64,000 bases of DNA. Origin: Biscogniauxia marginata. Taxonomy: Eukaryota; Ascomycota; Sordariomycetes; Xylariales; Xylariaceae. Shown here piece after piece: positions 1 through 13,948 of the stretch (position 1 is its first letter; each line of letters starts with the position of its first letter). The stretch lies in assembly GCA_022695795.1 (NCBI GenBank), contig MU404132.1, positions 1-64,000 of the forward strand. The letters run 5' to 3'. Made by a program: the position numbers and the translations under genes. The notes under the pieces are model-generated. The model did not search any database, was not told the DNA's origin, and saw only the letters and a list, made by a program, of their open reading frames with translations.

Positions 1-304
1 CGCCTGGTTGTTGCAGATGTTCGTTGTCTATCGTTTTGCTGTTGTTTTTGTGCATTTACTGATTTGCTCCGGGGGGGGCGGGGCCCCGCCCGCATATAGA
101 ACTTCTGCGTATAAGGGTATATGAATTTACTCTTTAAATCAATGGCCTAGTGTAAAGTTCTATACAATCTTGAGTGTGATTCACAAGGTAACATGAGTCC
201 AAGAAGAATCTTCTATTGTATTCCCGTACCTACCTACATAACCAATCTACCCTACGTTCATCCTAGACAGTAATACCTTCTACCTAAGCATTCATAACGC
301 CATC

Positions 305-2680
305 CTAAACCTTTGTTCCCCTCGCGATGAACATCTGCCTCTCCAAAACACCCTTCTTCCCATCAAGGCCGTCACAACCACTCTCCCCATCCTCCGCACC
401 CTCCACCCACGCCACGTCCCCGCCCCCGACAAACCCCCTCCCCATGACCTCCAGCCCGAAACCCGCACCCACACCCGCGTCCTCGAATATCTCCCTCATC
501 CGCTCCGCGCTGAACCCGTGATGCATCACCGTGTGCGCGCCGCCGTGAGAATGATGACCGCCGCCGTGCTCCACGAAATCGACTACTACCAGCACGCCGC
601 CCGGGCGGAGCCGCTCGGCCAGCCGCCGGGCCGCTAGCCCCGGGTCCCCGAAGTGGTGGAAGCCGCCGCCCACGGCGGCGAGGTCGAAGCCGAATAGGTG
701 CGGGGCCGAGAGGTTCCCGCTTGTCAGATCATCGGTGGTGGTGGTGGTAGTGGTGAGGAGGTCGCCCTGTAGGGCGTGCATTTCTGAGGGGAGGAGGCCC
801 TGGAGTTAAGAGGCTTGGTTAGGTTTTTGGTTGGTTGAGGGAACGGGGAGGGGAAAGAAAAAGGGGATAATGTAAAAAAGGATGGTTTTAGATTTAGGCA
901 GTGGAGGGAAGAGGAGTAGTGAGGATAAGAGACCGCGTGTGTATGATACGTATGTGTTATTATTCCAAGGGGGTAGGCTGAGTGGCTAAGCCAACAATAC
1001 AAAAGGGGAAAAACATGAACAATAGTGTAACGAGGTCAGAGTACCAGTTCTCTTGAGCTTTCTTTGCTTCAAATTTCCCAAGCAGGATGAATATAACGTA
1101 CCTGGTTTCTCGCGCGTGTGTTATACGCCGCGACCATGTTGTCCGAGATGTCGATGCCGATACACTGGGTCAGGTAAGGAGCGAGGGCCTATCGATATTT
1201 CTCGTTAGTTATTCAGGGCGACGCGAGTGTCGCAAAATGGCCAAATGGCCAAATAAAAGCACGGTGCATAGTGAAAAGAAAGAAGAAGAAAGGGGGCCCA
1301 GAACCACAGCTCCAGACTCGGCCGAAGCGTTGTGAAAGCTTTGTAGAGGCGTAGAAGTGAAACAGACCCCCTGAGATGGCAAATTCATAATGGACGGCCG
1401 AAACAAAATAAATATCACAAACACATGAGACTTAATTTGGCTTTTTAACTTACCCTCGAAATCATGCCGGTACCGCACGCATAATCGAGCAGCCGCACCT
1501 CCCTCCTGGGCTTCTTCCCATCAGTTTCACCCTCCATCTCACTCCCTTCATCGTCATCGTCGCCATCGTCATCATCCTCCGAGACCCAATCGACACCAAT
1601 GAAGTCCAAGCGGTTCTGGAGCTCGCGCGTGAGCCTCTCGATGAGCCTGGCGTGTCTGGAGTCGTAGGTGGCGGCCAGTTCGCTGATTTCAGGGGCGAGT
1701 AAGCGCGTGTTAACAATTCCGTAAATACATACATATATATATATATAAAGAAGGGGATGTAGAATAAGAGAGAGAGAGAGGAAGAGAGAAGGTGTATGTA
1801 CGTATGCACGTTATACAGACCTTACGATCCAATAAGGGGTCGCGAGAAAAGAGAGGAAAGGAGAGAGGAATAGATATGCTCCTGGGCTCCCCCTATGCCC
1901 CTGGGTTTCCATAAGAGGTAGCTCGTGGGAGTTGCCGTTTCCATGTAGAGGTATATCAGCACGACTAGGTACCGCATCTCTTTCTCATACTCGAGTAAGT
2001 TCGCTGGTCTCCTACCCACGAGAAGCATAGGAATACCCATTACAGCGCAAAGTCTTCTTCTCTTCTCTCCCTATCCCTATTCCCACCTCTACCTCCCCAA
2101 CTAACCCGCCACACCCTCAAGCCCGAGACCAAAGACGCACTCGCTCGCTCTCACAGCAACATAGAAACACAAATAGGGGATGGGTGATCTTGTTTCGTTT
2201 CAAGTAAAACAAAAACAAAAAAGAAAAAGGGGGGGTGGGGGAAAAGGGGGTACTGAACGATAAACCGTAGGGGGGTGGGATAACTGCCCCTAATGAAGAT
2301 TAAGGTATGTAGGTAGGTAGGGTAGTACATATGGTAGGTTAGGTTTATGTAGTAAGTAAATAACAGACGAATCGGAACGACGACTGAGGATGCAAAAGCA
2401 ACCAACAAAGCAACCACCACCACCACCATTCACACACAACACACAGATACTCCCTCTCTCATAAAACGAACGAACTTATCCCGGAGAAGAGTGATCGATC
2501 ACAAGATATCCGTATCCAAATTTGGAACTTCGAGAAAAAGAAACGAAAAAAAAAGAAATATAATACAGAGGGGGGGGGGCAATATATGTATAGGTATGTA
2601 TGTATATGTGAAACTTACTCAAAATACGACTTATTAACCGTCGCCGCCGAATCTGTCGTCATCGTTGTTGTCGTCGTCAT
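305..2680 (-). CDS. class I SAM-dependent methyltransferase, four exons
   Basis: Exons read on the minus strand are 2680-2619, 1682-1454, 1164-1102 and 799-305, giving 282 residues. Introns are 936, 289 and 302 nt with donors GTAAGT, GTAAGT and GTACGT. Exon 1 ends and exon 2 starts within one codon, rebuilding SYFDELAATYDSRHARL, the usual start of this fold. Motif I (LLDYACGTG) is at residues 85-93, the acidic ribose-binding strand (IGIDISDNM) at 99-107, FDLAAVGGGFHHF at 156-168, and the PGGVLVVVDF strand at 184-193. An Asp/Glu-rich insert lies at about 56-73 and a Thr run at about 134-140. The fold and cofactor are clear; the substrate is not. It resembles methyltransferase type 11/UbiE-like proteins, and no targeting signal is evident. 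The start is the first ATG of a short exon; an upstream ATG at 2694 runs into a stop after five codons. The very long first intron is the weakest part of the model. Confidence 0.8.
1683..2618 (-). other. long first intron of the methyltransferase gene
   Basis: This 936-nt intron is inferred from the codon-perfect exon junction. It holds an (AT)n run at about 1734-1746, an (AG)n run at about 1770-1785, several A- and G-homopolymers and TAGGTAGG tracts at 2309-2330. Acceptor AAATCAG and donor GTAAGT are good consensus sites. No further conserved exon was seen inside it, but an alternative 5' exon cannot be excluded. Confidence 0.55.
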
Positions 2681-5400
2681 CGCCACGTTTTCATGTTCTC
2701 CCCAATCCGTCCCTTTCCCGAACTATAACTTTTCTTTTCTCCGTATTCCTCTTTTTTATTATTTACTTCGTTCGTGCCTGACCTTTCCCAAAAGGAAAAA
2801 AAAATTTCCCCTCAAACAAATTTAGTTCTTACCCTTTGATAGTAAGTTAGGTAGGTTACATATATAAAACCCAAAACTTTCCTCTCGTCTTTTTTTCTTC
2901 TCCTTTTGTCAAAGCGCTATGATACAACTAACCCAACTGTTGCGATTGATCCTAGCTAGCAGCCGCTCGTTGGTGTTGTTGTTTCGTTGTAATTCGATCT
3001 AAATTTTTTTTATAGATAAATGGGCGACTAGAGGGAATCGCCGTGTAGACAGATAGACGGACAGATAGGTAGACAAAAAGAGAGAGAGAGAGAGAATAGT
3101 TAAATTGAATTGAATTAATTGTGTTGCGGTGTTCTTTTCTGCTATACTTTGTCTAATTATATTGATCAGCAAAGCAGTAAGATTTGACCCTTTAGAGTTT
3201 AAAAAGAAAAAGGAGGACGGGATTATTGTCTGCTCCCAATTTGTTGATCTATTTCTACCCAACTCCGACTTCAGAATACGTCCTCTCGCTATATTTTCAT
3301 TTTTCTCCGCCGGGGACTAATTAATTGCCTAATATATCACTGATTTATCGCCTACTTTTTCTGCCTCTTTTTTCCCCTTCTGGCAAACATCTCGCATAAT
3401 ACTTTCTATCCCTTATTCTTCGGCGCTTTGGAGACTTTTTCCTTCGATGACATCTTTTTGCGGCAAGTTCTCGGAAACTTCCATATTTCGTTGTCTCAGG
3501 GCGGTAAAAAGATTTATGTATGTAGCGTAGGTCATAGGTTGCGTATTAAGGTAGCTACGTCAGCTACCTGAGGTAAAGCTTCGAGCTATGTAACTATAGC
3601 TAAGCTCCTTTCGGAGCACCTCCCTGCCAACGTTAGCTGTCCATTGCAACCCACCAGGTTAACACGGGCCAGACCTATAGCGATTCAACTGGGGAGAAAA
3701 CGGCGATTCACTCACTGCTTACTATACTGGTATTGCACGCCCCTACACTGTGTAGCAGCAGTCTAGACAAAGGGGCGTGCATGAATCTACCCTACCTAAC
3801 CTGCAGCCTTCAGCATTAAATCCGGCATCCCTAAGGACAGAATCCCAAACGGGTGGTCTGGCCATGGTAGGGTATGCAGGTGTGCCATCGGCATCCGCCA
3901 TTCCCCATCCCCAGACTCGGGGGTTATCGCCGGGCGGCGGGTAGCCGTCAACCGTCATGGAAACCCCTACCATACCTACGTTCTACACGACATAACTTAC
4001 ATACGCACATGTACCTGCCTCTCACATGTGGACTGTTCAATTACTCACCGCCGCTTCGGTAACCAACATCTAGCCGAGTCCTACTGCTCTGCCCATCCCA
4101 TCTGAGTATGGTGTACCTCTCATCGTGTGTGCATGACACCAGCGGGTGGCTGCGTCGAGTATCGAGGAAATGTACAAATCCAGTGATATAAAGCATCACG
4201 TCATAGCTAAGTTTCTCTGTCGCGACATCCGCCAGGGCCACCTTCGATGGCTCGAGCAACCTACGTACGTACGCCAGTTCCACAACTTTGGTGTGCGAGT
4301 AAGTATGTATGGCTGATAGAGTAGGTTGGCAGGGAACGGCGCGTCGGACACTGCCTCCCGCAAATGCAGTATGTATGGGATATTGGGGTGTGCTCAGCTG
4401 CATGCATAGAGGATGATACAATACCTAGTCGGGGTGATTAGTGATTTGAGAGATTGTCATTATTGATAGAGGTTGAGGTGGCACACCTTATTAAATCTAG
4501 GCGCAGGTGGAATAAGAAACATTTGGCTCTGGTGGGAGACGGGAACGGGTACGTGCGATTGCGGATGCGGACACGATTGACGGGCGATCCTGCCGCTGCC
4601 CTACGAAAACTCGCAGCAGCTCGTAGTCACAAGGAATATCGCATCTGCGGTATGATGCTGCAGCGGTCTGAGAGTGGCTAAGTCCGCTGACCGGACGTGC
4701 GCCGTAGCCAGGTATACATAACAGGTATGCACAGCGCCCAAAGCAAGCATAGGTTTAGGGCTATCGACTACCCGCAAAGGATAGGCTAGCGAAGAATGCT
4801 GAGCAACCAAGGCCCGTCGACACTAGATATAATTTTGTCAACCGCCTGCAAGGCGAGCAAAACGGAAGTAAAATATGACGATAGCAGCGGGGCGAAGGCG
4901 CACGAAATTCGATAGGTAGTTAGGAACAGACGGTGCGATGCGACCATACTAACCTACCCGTGCATTGCAGCGCGACAATGGCCGAGCGACGTAGCAGTAG
5001 TGACAGGAACGAGGCGATAGATCATATGGCAGAGGTGTGTCCGATCAGGAAACGGTTGGAGATCACGATTGATGGCTGCTATTGCATTGGGCATTCGAAG
5101 TCGCGCGCTTGGCCCCGTCAGCCTGCATGTCGGATAAATCCACACATATTACTTCTAATAAGAGTGAAATCGTCGAGGGTCTAGGGCTAGACTCTCCTGC
5201 CGCCGGCAGCAAGGGATCAGATGCGCAGAGAAACAATTAGCGACGAAAAAGAAAACAAAAAACATAGAGGGACCAAGCGCTGTTGTGGTCAACTCCGTAC
5301 GACGACAACTGAAGGCCAAGCCATGTGTGTATGTGTGTGTGTGTGCATGTATGTAGTCCAGGTCGTTGACAGTTAACGGGCGACCGAGATCGAACGTTTG
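2681..5400. other. intergenic, upstream of the methyltransferase gene
   Basis: No gene could be supported. The first 700 bases carry A/T homopolymers and an (AG)n run at 3080-3094. A minus-strand open frame at 3743-3973 (76 residues, rich in Gly, Pro and Trp) matches no family I recognise. A (GT)n-like run lies at about 5322-5344. Palindromic GTACCTAGGTAC-like tracts are scattered through it. Confidence 0.6.
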
Positions 5401-8400
5401 AGGTTGCTAGACTAGCCTACGCTATACGTAGGACGTCCTATCCTAGGCTAGGTAGCTAACTATCATTGCTGGATCACAAGCTGATCTGAATGAGATGTGA
5501 CCTCGCTGGGCACGCTGGAATAAAACCTGGGACGAGCTGTTGAGGATAAGAAGTTGAGGTCTCACCGCCGCTTCTCGAATGTCATAGCTACTGCAGGGAA
5601 AAGGGACTAGTACATCTGCACGACCTGATGAACCTGCCTCGGGCAACGTCGAACAGGGATAACGTCAGAGGATTTTGATGGCGCTATGCTGCGGCTTTGC
5701 GTGACCACCCAAGACTTCTAAGTCTACATAGCAGCGCGCTTGCAGTCGGCTCGTGGTTACACCTAATGTCTCTCCCCCAGGTCTCAAGGAGGAGGGCGGC
5801 GGGCCTTAGGAACACGTTCCCGTTTGTTCGAGACAACAGACATCAGATGAGTGCACAGGCAGGCCGATCGCCTAATCTAGCGCTCAACCCTGTCGAGATG
5901 TGAAGGCTCCGTGCTTCATCCCGGGCCGGTGTTGGAAATCCTTCAACCAGGTGGGGCATTCCGCATCGAGAAATGGAACGACAAGGACCTAGACTAACTA
6001 GATTGCCGGACGACGAGTCTTGTGCACCGAGCTATGGCTCTTCGTAAGTGAATAACACACGTACTTCCTTTAGTATTTGTGATGGGAAGGACGAATTGCA
6101 GGATTTATCCCTGCTGGAGGAGAATGGCAATGCCGTCAGTCCTCTTACTACTAGGTATTCCGTGTGCCTCAGCAGCAATGCAAGTGTCAGTGCCGCAAAC
6201 GAGGTCATTCTCTTGCCTTACGTAGTTAGTGAACACCCAGAGGCCCTTGCTAGCGTCCCTGAAAGGCCGGCTATTCAGTATTGCATGGAGCGAGATCCGG
6301 ACATCCCTATGCTGCTACCTACGTCTACGCAGTGCACGAGGGTGGTAGGCGAGGTCGACTCGGGACAACGCGGCACTTGCCTCGCTACTGGTAGTTAGTT
6401 CCCATAGATATTTCATTCAAGGGCGAGCCTCTAAACGACGCTATAGAATGACATGCATTCCCCCGGTTGGCGGGATGTGGGACTATAGAAGGGCGCGGCC
6501 ACTACGCGGGGAGCGAGCGCTAATAGGAGTTGGCCAACCCCATGTGGTGTGGTTGCTGTGCAGGGTCAACCTCCCGACAGGACAGGTGGCCGGCAAATAG
6601 TCTTGTTGGTCAAAGCATGGTAGGCCTTGGACTTGTCCGTGGAATGCGCCGAATCTTATCAGCCAATCCTTGCAAGCTGATGGAAATGCACAAAATAGAG
6701 GAGGGGCAAGAAGCGGTTCCGATGGCCAGCAAATGCGGCCAGGACGGGGTAGTGCAGCTAGCGTTCTCGGAAACAACCAGGGATCCGTGAGCTGACTCGT
6801 CGTAAGTCGTGCAGGGGACGCGGCACGAGACAGCGTGTGGGTTGGAGCGTAGATGTACACTATACAGCCAGATAAGGTACCGCAGATGGGATAGATGTTT
6901 GGTGGTGCCTGGCCGAGTCTATCAACACGCACGTGCAGGGTTCAGATGCCTGCTGTCGGTTAGGCGTAAGTCGCCGAGTGTTGCAGCGGATGCAATAGCT
7001 CTCAAGCCGGCCTATTCGCTGCTCACACCCCTTCTAACCGTCTCTATATATCAGCATTGAAGTTGCCACGTATTCACGCCGGCCGGGCCGAAAGTCGAAG
7101 AAAAGGGGCCCAGTCACCTGCACCCGCCCCCCGGGGAAAGAATAGGGCGAGGGAGGAGTATACAATAGTGTACAAAAAGGGGGGGGAGGAAATGTAGATC
7201 GCTTGGATGACAAGCGTTGGCGTCAGCAGGGTCTGTAAGCTGGCAAAGGGGACGGGGGGCTAGGCAACGTGGTGATAGAGATGGAACTAGGAGGTGTTAG
7301 AGAAGAAGACTCGGAGGAGGGATCAGAAGTGGGCCCGGCGATCAGACCGGGGAAAGGGAGAAAAAAAAGTGAGAGGGAAGAAAGACAGAAAAGAGCCAGG
7401 ATGATAGTAATAAGTAACCGGAAATAAAATCAAATCAGAAGAATATGTTTCGAGTGCGCCAGCAAACCTCACTGGAGATTAAAATTGGGGTTGATTTGCG
7501 GGAGCGGCTCGCTGCATGCATACGCTAACAGTCACGTGAGCAAGATACGCTATCAGGGCCCTGTGATTGGCCGTTTCGCTCTTTCCCAATACCCTCTTCC
7601 AAGCTCTGGCTTCCCCCCTCTTAGTCGAGGCACTCCACTGGCCCAATTGTCGGTGTGTGCCTAGGAAGGCGCTCCGGTCTGTAACCGTGACCTGCCTATA
7701 CACAGCTCGTCCGCCAATTGCCTACACCCGCAACGGGCGGACTGCCATCGTCCAGAGTTGCGGTCTGAACCACTAGCGATATTAGTGCTACTTCGTTAGC
7801 TTTGCCTTCCCCCAGCTAGTGTCACGTCTGCGTAGCATCGGCGCCAGTCTCTGCTGACTTGGGGTACGCTTAATACGAGTTGTGCTAGCCCAGGCATTGC
7901 ACCGCATCAGACCTCTCCTCTCCTTGCCGTGCTCCTAGCAGTTGCTACGGAATGCATGCCTGAGTCAGGTACACAGGCAGACAGGGCCCCGGGGTCCGAG
8001 GCTCTCCCATTGGAGCGTTGGCGTGTCTGGTTCGGATATCTCCTCGCTTAAGATATCTGGCAGGCTTTGATCCTGGATGCATTGCATACGCAGCATGTGA
8101 GGTGGCTGGCTAGCTACCTGCCTGGCCAGCTAACCCGGCTACCTACCAGACGCTCGTCTCTACTGGGAGCCTATAATGAAATGGCCTTATGCCTCTTCGC
8201 AGACATGATGAGCGGCACTCTGCCACACACAGACACCTTACAGAACCGGGGCATGTGCGTCAAGGACTTGCTCAGTGTTCGCTACGCGGTCTAGACCTAT
8301 GTAGCAGCTAGGCAGATCGTCCGTCTCTGACATCACGGGAGCCTGTGTATGCAGCATCGATACTGGGGCCTGCAGGCATGAAGCCATGTGTTGTTAGCTT

Positions 8401-11400
8401 GCCTCCCTGACTGCCTGCCTAGGCAAGCTAGGTATCTGCGGCTCGCTCTAATACTAAATATTCATCGTTCTAGTTAGACCCCTCCCCAGATGCCTCCGAG
8501 GGAACGCGTTGTGATTCGCAAGTCTAACCGCCACTCGACAGACTATAGGCACCACTGCAGCCAAGGACAAACTCTAAAGCCACAGGACCTCTAGCTCTGC
8601 TGTTAAGCAGAAGAAAAACCCGGTATATAGTAGTCGTATTAGTCATTCCGAGAGCGACGCTCTCTGGCATTATGTAGTGCCGATCAGCGACTGAAGCTAT
8701 CGTTGCATTCGTAAGGCTTCTGCGGTAGCTAATCCTTTCGGGCACGATGGCATATCTGAGGCGGCTATTCTCGTCAATGCTGCGTGAATCACGTCAGTTA
8801 GCTGTCTAGATCCCACATCGATAGGCTCCGAGTCTGCCAGCGAAGTTTTGCATCCCGTTCTCGCAGCCCGACCCACAAGGGATGATTTGTTTTCGAATGG
8901 TTGCAGGAGGACAGAAGTGAGAGGACTTCCTATTGCTCGGAGCTGCTACCTACGAGGGCTAGCTGCCACCCTGACAGGTTAGTCAATGGTGCATCACCTC
9001 TGGTGCAGGACGCAATCCTGGATGTGACCTTTTTGCAGTTTGCTTGAAAGTAGGTGAGGCTAGGTGGACGGAGGCGTCAGACAATTACCTCATAAGCGTC
9101 CAGTCGTGTCTAAATACTGATGTTCGGCATGCAATACAATGGAGCAACGCAAGGGCTGCCCGATGTTAAACCTTGGAGATACCTCATGATCAGCCAAAAG
9201 AAGAGGTTTGGTCGAACCGGACCCGGTCGATGTGGAAGAGCATTGCCGGCAAGCTCTGTGATGATCCAATGCGGAGGGGACGATTTACTGGAAAGGGGAA
9301 ATTCATGTAGCGCCGTACGGGGACGGTTGTTTCCGCATCGCCATCTACTGTATGTTCCGCGCTGCTAGGAAATCACTGAAGCTTGGTAGACAGAAACCCG
9401 ACGTAGCATTGTTTCTTAAAAGACAGCGCTGTGCTGGTAACACCGACCCATTCTTACGAGGCCGACTTCAAGGGCGTGTGTTAGGGAGTGTGTTGTGGAT
9501 ATGTAGTTTAGATACTACGAGTATGTTGGCATTTGAACCCGCAGTCATCAGCCTTGCTGAGTGTTAATGTCTAGGTTAGTTGAGTATTGCACGGGGTCTG
9601 CCACCCTGACAAGCGATCCTGTTTCATGCCGTCGTGTGTGATCTTCGGTATCAATAGATGGTAGGAAATTTAACGAATACTATTTGGAAGTTTTGGAAGA
9701 GGCTTGGCTGTTATGGTTTTGGGTTTGTCCCCACCATTGTTGGGCCTCTGACGTTCTCGCCCGTTGTCGTATACCGCTAGGGATACTTGTTGTACGGCAG
9801 CTTACAAGATACCCTGCGAGGAGGATCGCTGGCCTTGAAAATACATGGCGTTTAGGAATTGTACATACACATCAAGACATGTGACATTTGGATTTTGTAC
9901 GCTTCTTAGTATTGTATTGTCAATGAGTAAATACGCTAGGCGACCTTCCATGTCCCTGTAGTTCGTATATCCCCACGAGAGAGGTAGGCGAGGCTTATTC
10001 GGATAAAACGGCAGGATATTTATTTTCCCCACTGGATTAGTATGGATGGAGTTCCTAGCGGTGGTGACCGAGGAGGTTCTGAAGACTTGTCGGCGGCCCG
10101 TCCTTAGCGTAGACGGGCCATGACCGACCATTAACCGTTAGGTTGGACCGTAGAAACTGGTATTCAATCTCAATATTGACAGTGATGGATTTACTAGATA
10201 ACTTGCTCAAAATTTCTATCATAAAATAGTCTACGTATGCAAGAAAGCGGCAGAATGATATAAGATGGAACTTAAACACCTAGGATGCTAGACAGCCAAG
10301 GGACAGCCAAGGCATTGGTGAGAAGGTTTTGCTGCTACAGCTCCCCGCGTTACAGGAACGAAAGGTTCCCACACTAGCTACAGTTTCTTGGTCTAACCTA
10401 GTCGCCGGTAATTCGGTAAGGGGTCATATGTTTGTTATCTTTATGTAGTGATAACCAGAGTCACGCGAAACACCGAGCCGACCAGTGTTGATCTGCTCAT
10501 GGTTGATTTGAAACTTTGAAAAGAAAACATCGGGTTTAATAAAACAATGGTGATGATAAGAATAAGGATAACGAGACTATATACAAAGTTCCAGATGTGC
10601 TTGTTACAAGCTAGTGAGTACCTATTCCTTCTGACCTGGATCCTAGCGATACTACCTGGTACGTGGTTTGAGCAAGGCCGTCTTTGCACAGACTCGTTTG
10701 TTTTCGGTACATGAGATAACTAGTAGATTTGCATATTCCTCACAGGTACCTTATCGGTTCGAAATATTACACACCTGACACAAACTCGAAGATACACACA
10801 GTCCAGTTAAATAAATTGAAATCCATATACTGATATGTGGAAACTGTCAGCAATGTTTGCGTGCTTCGTGTTACTAATTAATAAATATACTGTACTGGTT
10901 GTAATTCTTTTTCTTTTTTTGTATCGAGATCTCGCAAGAAATGCTCGTGTAGTTTGTATACGCCCACGCCTTAGGTAGTTTTCTAGGATATGCCACGACG
11001 TCAAATATACTCCCTCAGGCGTCGCACACTTCAGTTGACATTGCCGGTATATTCTGGACGCGTAGGGAATAATAATAGGCTGGCTGATTTGCCGTCTCAG
11101 GTATAACTGTGTTTGAGATCATGCAGGTCGAGGTAGCCATGCACACATGTATGTATGTATATTGATCATGCGTGTGCCCCTGTGGTTGCATGCTAATCTA
11201 ATTCTGAAGCGCTCACCAATGTGGCGGTTGTTTCTGATATGTTCGCCTATACATCGAGCTTCTCGATGTTGGGTTACAAGGCAGGTCAGCCGCAGCGAGC
11301 TCTCTTCGAACCCCCCAATCGCTCTGCAGCAACCATATGCAGGAGTCTGTATATATGCAGTAGACAGGTTCCATGTCGTACAAGAAACCAGTGTTTTCTT

Positions 11401-12240
11401 CATTGCTTGTAGTAGTCGATGCGACATGGCCGCCCCCCCTACTCCTCCTCCTCAAGTCTGGGGGCATAAATGCGAGATCGCTGTGAACGGCATCATCTCT
11501 TGTGGCCGACGATGATGATAGCAACGATGAGAACAATTATCCCCTTGGGTTGAATTCAATTGATGATTGACAAATTTATTTTTTTGAACTAACTTTCAAA
11601 ATTGCTAGAGCCATAAAGAGAGAACACATAAGTATGTTGCCTTTTGACAAGATCTTCTAAAACATGAAGGCCAATATGTAATTGCGCAACGACTCAGACT
11701 CTCGCCATAGAGAGAGAATGAGAGTGTGAGAGAGAAAACGCTCGCATTCTATACCTAATGCGAAACCTCCCCCCCCAACAAACAGCCTTACTGTATCGGA
11801 GGCATGACATTATGGCGACAATGATCTGGAGGTTGGTTACACGACTGCACGGGTTGCTGCAAATAAAATCCAAAAAGTACGAAATTGCATAGGTGACATA
11901 CCTAGGTACATAGCCATGTAGAGTGGATCGTACCCAACGATCCAACGAACATGGATCGGCGGTCGAATGGGGGCGGATATGTACGAAGACGGGAAGAGCC
12001 TAAGGTGGACGGATGCACACGTCCATGCGTTACCCTAGATGATGATAACATGGGCCGCCGACAGTGGGAGCTTAAGACGGCAGAAGGAGTCGAAAGCTGA
12101 CTCGTCGAACGGCCACCTATAAGCGAGCCAAACGAGAACGATTGGCCTACTCAAGGGGCTGTCCGATTGATCACGCTCGTAGCGGTTGCGCTCCTGCTCC
12201 TGCTGAGAAACTCGATTGGACAGCAGCGAGGAGGGCTAGC
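5401..12240. other. gene desert, no supported gene
   Basis: About 6.8 kb with balanced base composition. Open frames here are short, lack recognisable domains and do not join across plausible splice sites. A purine-rich stretch with G-runs lies at about 7080-7400. The longest frame (6483-6932, minus) has a composition typical of chance translation. No inverted terminal repeat or transposase motif was seen. Confidence 0.6.
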
Positions 12241-12250
12241 TAGTGTTCTC

Positions 12251-12280
12251 GATGCAATACGATGCAATACGATGCTATAT
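12251..12280. repeat. 10-bp tandem repeat, about three copies
   Basis: The unit GATGCAATAC occurs twice in a row, followed by a third diverged copy (GATGCTATAT). No gene overlaps it. Confidence 0.8.
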
Positions 12281-13926
12281 GGGTAGTTTTACGTGTGCGC
12301 ATGTGAATCGTGATCCGTCATCACTCATAACCGCGGCCGTCCTCTCTTCCCCACACCGAAGGCGGCCTTTTGCGGTGCTCCCTCTCACGCTTCCGCTTGC
12401 CGTCGGGTATATATGCCAGGGGCTCGAGAGCCATCCGCCACCCTGCCAGCCTGTGCACGTATGTAAAACGCGAGGTTAGAAGACCTGATTGGACCCCTCC
12501 GGGCCGGTGCCTTCGAAGGACGAGACGGCGCCGGTGAAGACTTTGCGAACAGGTGGGTTTGAGTGACGCATCGCAGCAAGCCTGAACCCAGCGACGGTTG
12601 TAGCACCAGAAAGAAACGATCTCTGGCTAGCGTGCGGATATGCAAGGTTGGGCTGCATCGTTGTACAGTACCTTCCGGCCCTATGGGTAAGGATATTGCG
12701 ACAAGCATGGATGGTGGTGTGTGGTGAGGAGGGGTGAGATGTTGGATTCTCAACGGTGAGAGGTGGACTGGCGACACATGCATCACAAACTTTTTACGCG
12801 CACCGCCGGGCACACCCTTTCGGTGGTACCAAGAGGAACACGAACCACCATCAGCAGCGAGCTGGCCAGCTCGAAAGGACTAGCACCAGGAGCGACGGCC
12901 TCTCGGGTGCTGCGGAAGAAGGCCAGACGGATGTAGGAGCACGATGCAAGGATGGCACATCATGAATGCCGCAGATTTCCATCGGCCATGATGACATCTC
13001 TGGGCCCTTTGGCATGGGAATTACTTACTGCGTGCATGGATGGCATCGTGAAGTAGCCCTCCACTCCGCCCTTGGCCCATTGCTGTCAGCAGCAGCCGGC
13101 CGGGTATGACAGACGGTAAGAATGCGTGTGAAGACAAACTCGACCGATGATTGATGATGGCTTTTTTCTTTTTCTCCATGTGCACACCCCCTCCTCCCCT
13201 GTCCCCCCTGTTGATTTGGCAGCTTGGCTTCCATAATGCATCCCAAGCCCATGCCTCTGGCATGCCTTCGTTGCTCCCTTGCGCGCATTGCCGCTGGGCG
13301 CTGCCGCCCTGCGTGGCTTTAACCAGATTCGAGGACCCGAATCTTCGGCGGGACCAATGACATCGATCGGTTCGGCTCGAGCATTACCAAACGAAAGGAT
13401 AGAGGATTTCGGGCCTCGAAGCCAAAATCCCCTACTTACCTAGCTAGCGCAACTGGCCACTGGTGATGGAGGGTGGGAAAGTCGCAGGAATAATAACGCG
13501 CAAGTTTTCTGGGAGGAAAGGAGAGTCGCTGCTATACGACAATACGCCTCTGCCTCACTCCTCCATGCGTGCAAGTATACATATGATCGCTTGGCTCAAT
13601 GCCCACCCCGAGCGAGGTGTCGGCAATCATAAATCAGGGCACGGCCATGCTGGGCTGAGCCGCGTGACAATCTAAGTCAGGGAAGCCAGCTTACGGTAAA
13701 ATGAATCGAGTGGCCAGAACAAGGTCAATCCCGACCCAAACCGTCTCTGGAGTGCTGACGATCATACCAATCCGTGCCGCCCTGCATTTGAGCGTTCCGA
13801 GAAAGCCATGTGTGATGGCGGCAGCAAACGTGGTATTGCACGTTTTGTTTGATATCCCATTCCCGTGTATTTAATAAGCGTCGGTCGTAGGAATGATGTA
13901 GGGTCATGGATAGTGATGAAAAAAAA

Positions 13927-13948
13927 GGGGGAGGGGGAGGGGGAGGGG
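13927..13948 (+). repeat. G-run array with G-quadruplex potential
   Basis: Three runs of five G and one of four, each separated by a single A, satisfy the usual four-run quadruplex pattern with one-base loops. Whether it folds in the cell is inference. Confidence 0.6.

Noticed and set aside
6483..6932. 149-residue minus-strand frame as a gene
   Set aside because: No motif, no splice partner, and overlapping open frames of similar length occur on the other strand.
12385..12813. 142-residue minus-strand frame as a gene
   Set aside because: Low-quality composition rich in Pro, Arg and His with no recognisable domain.
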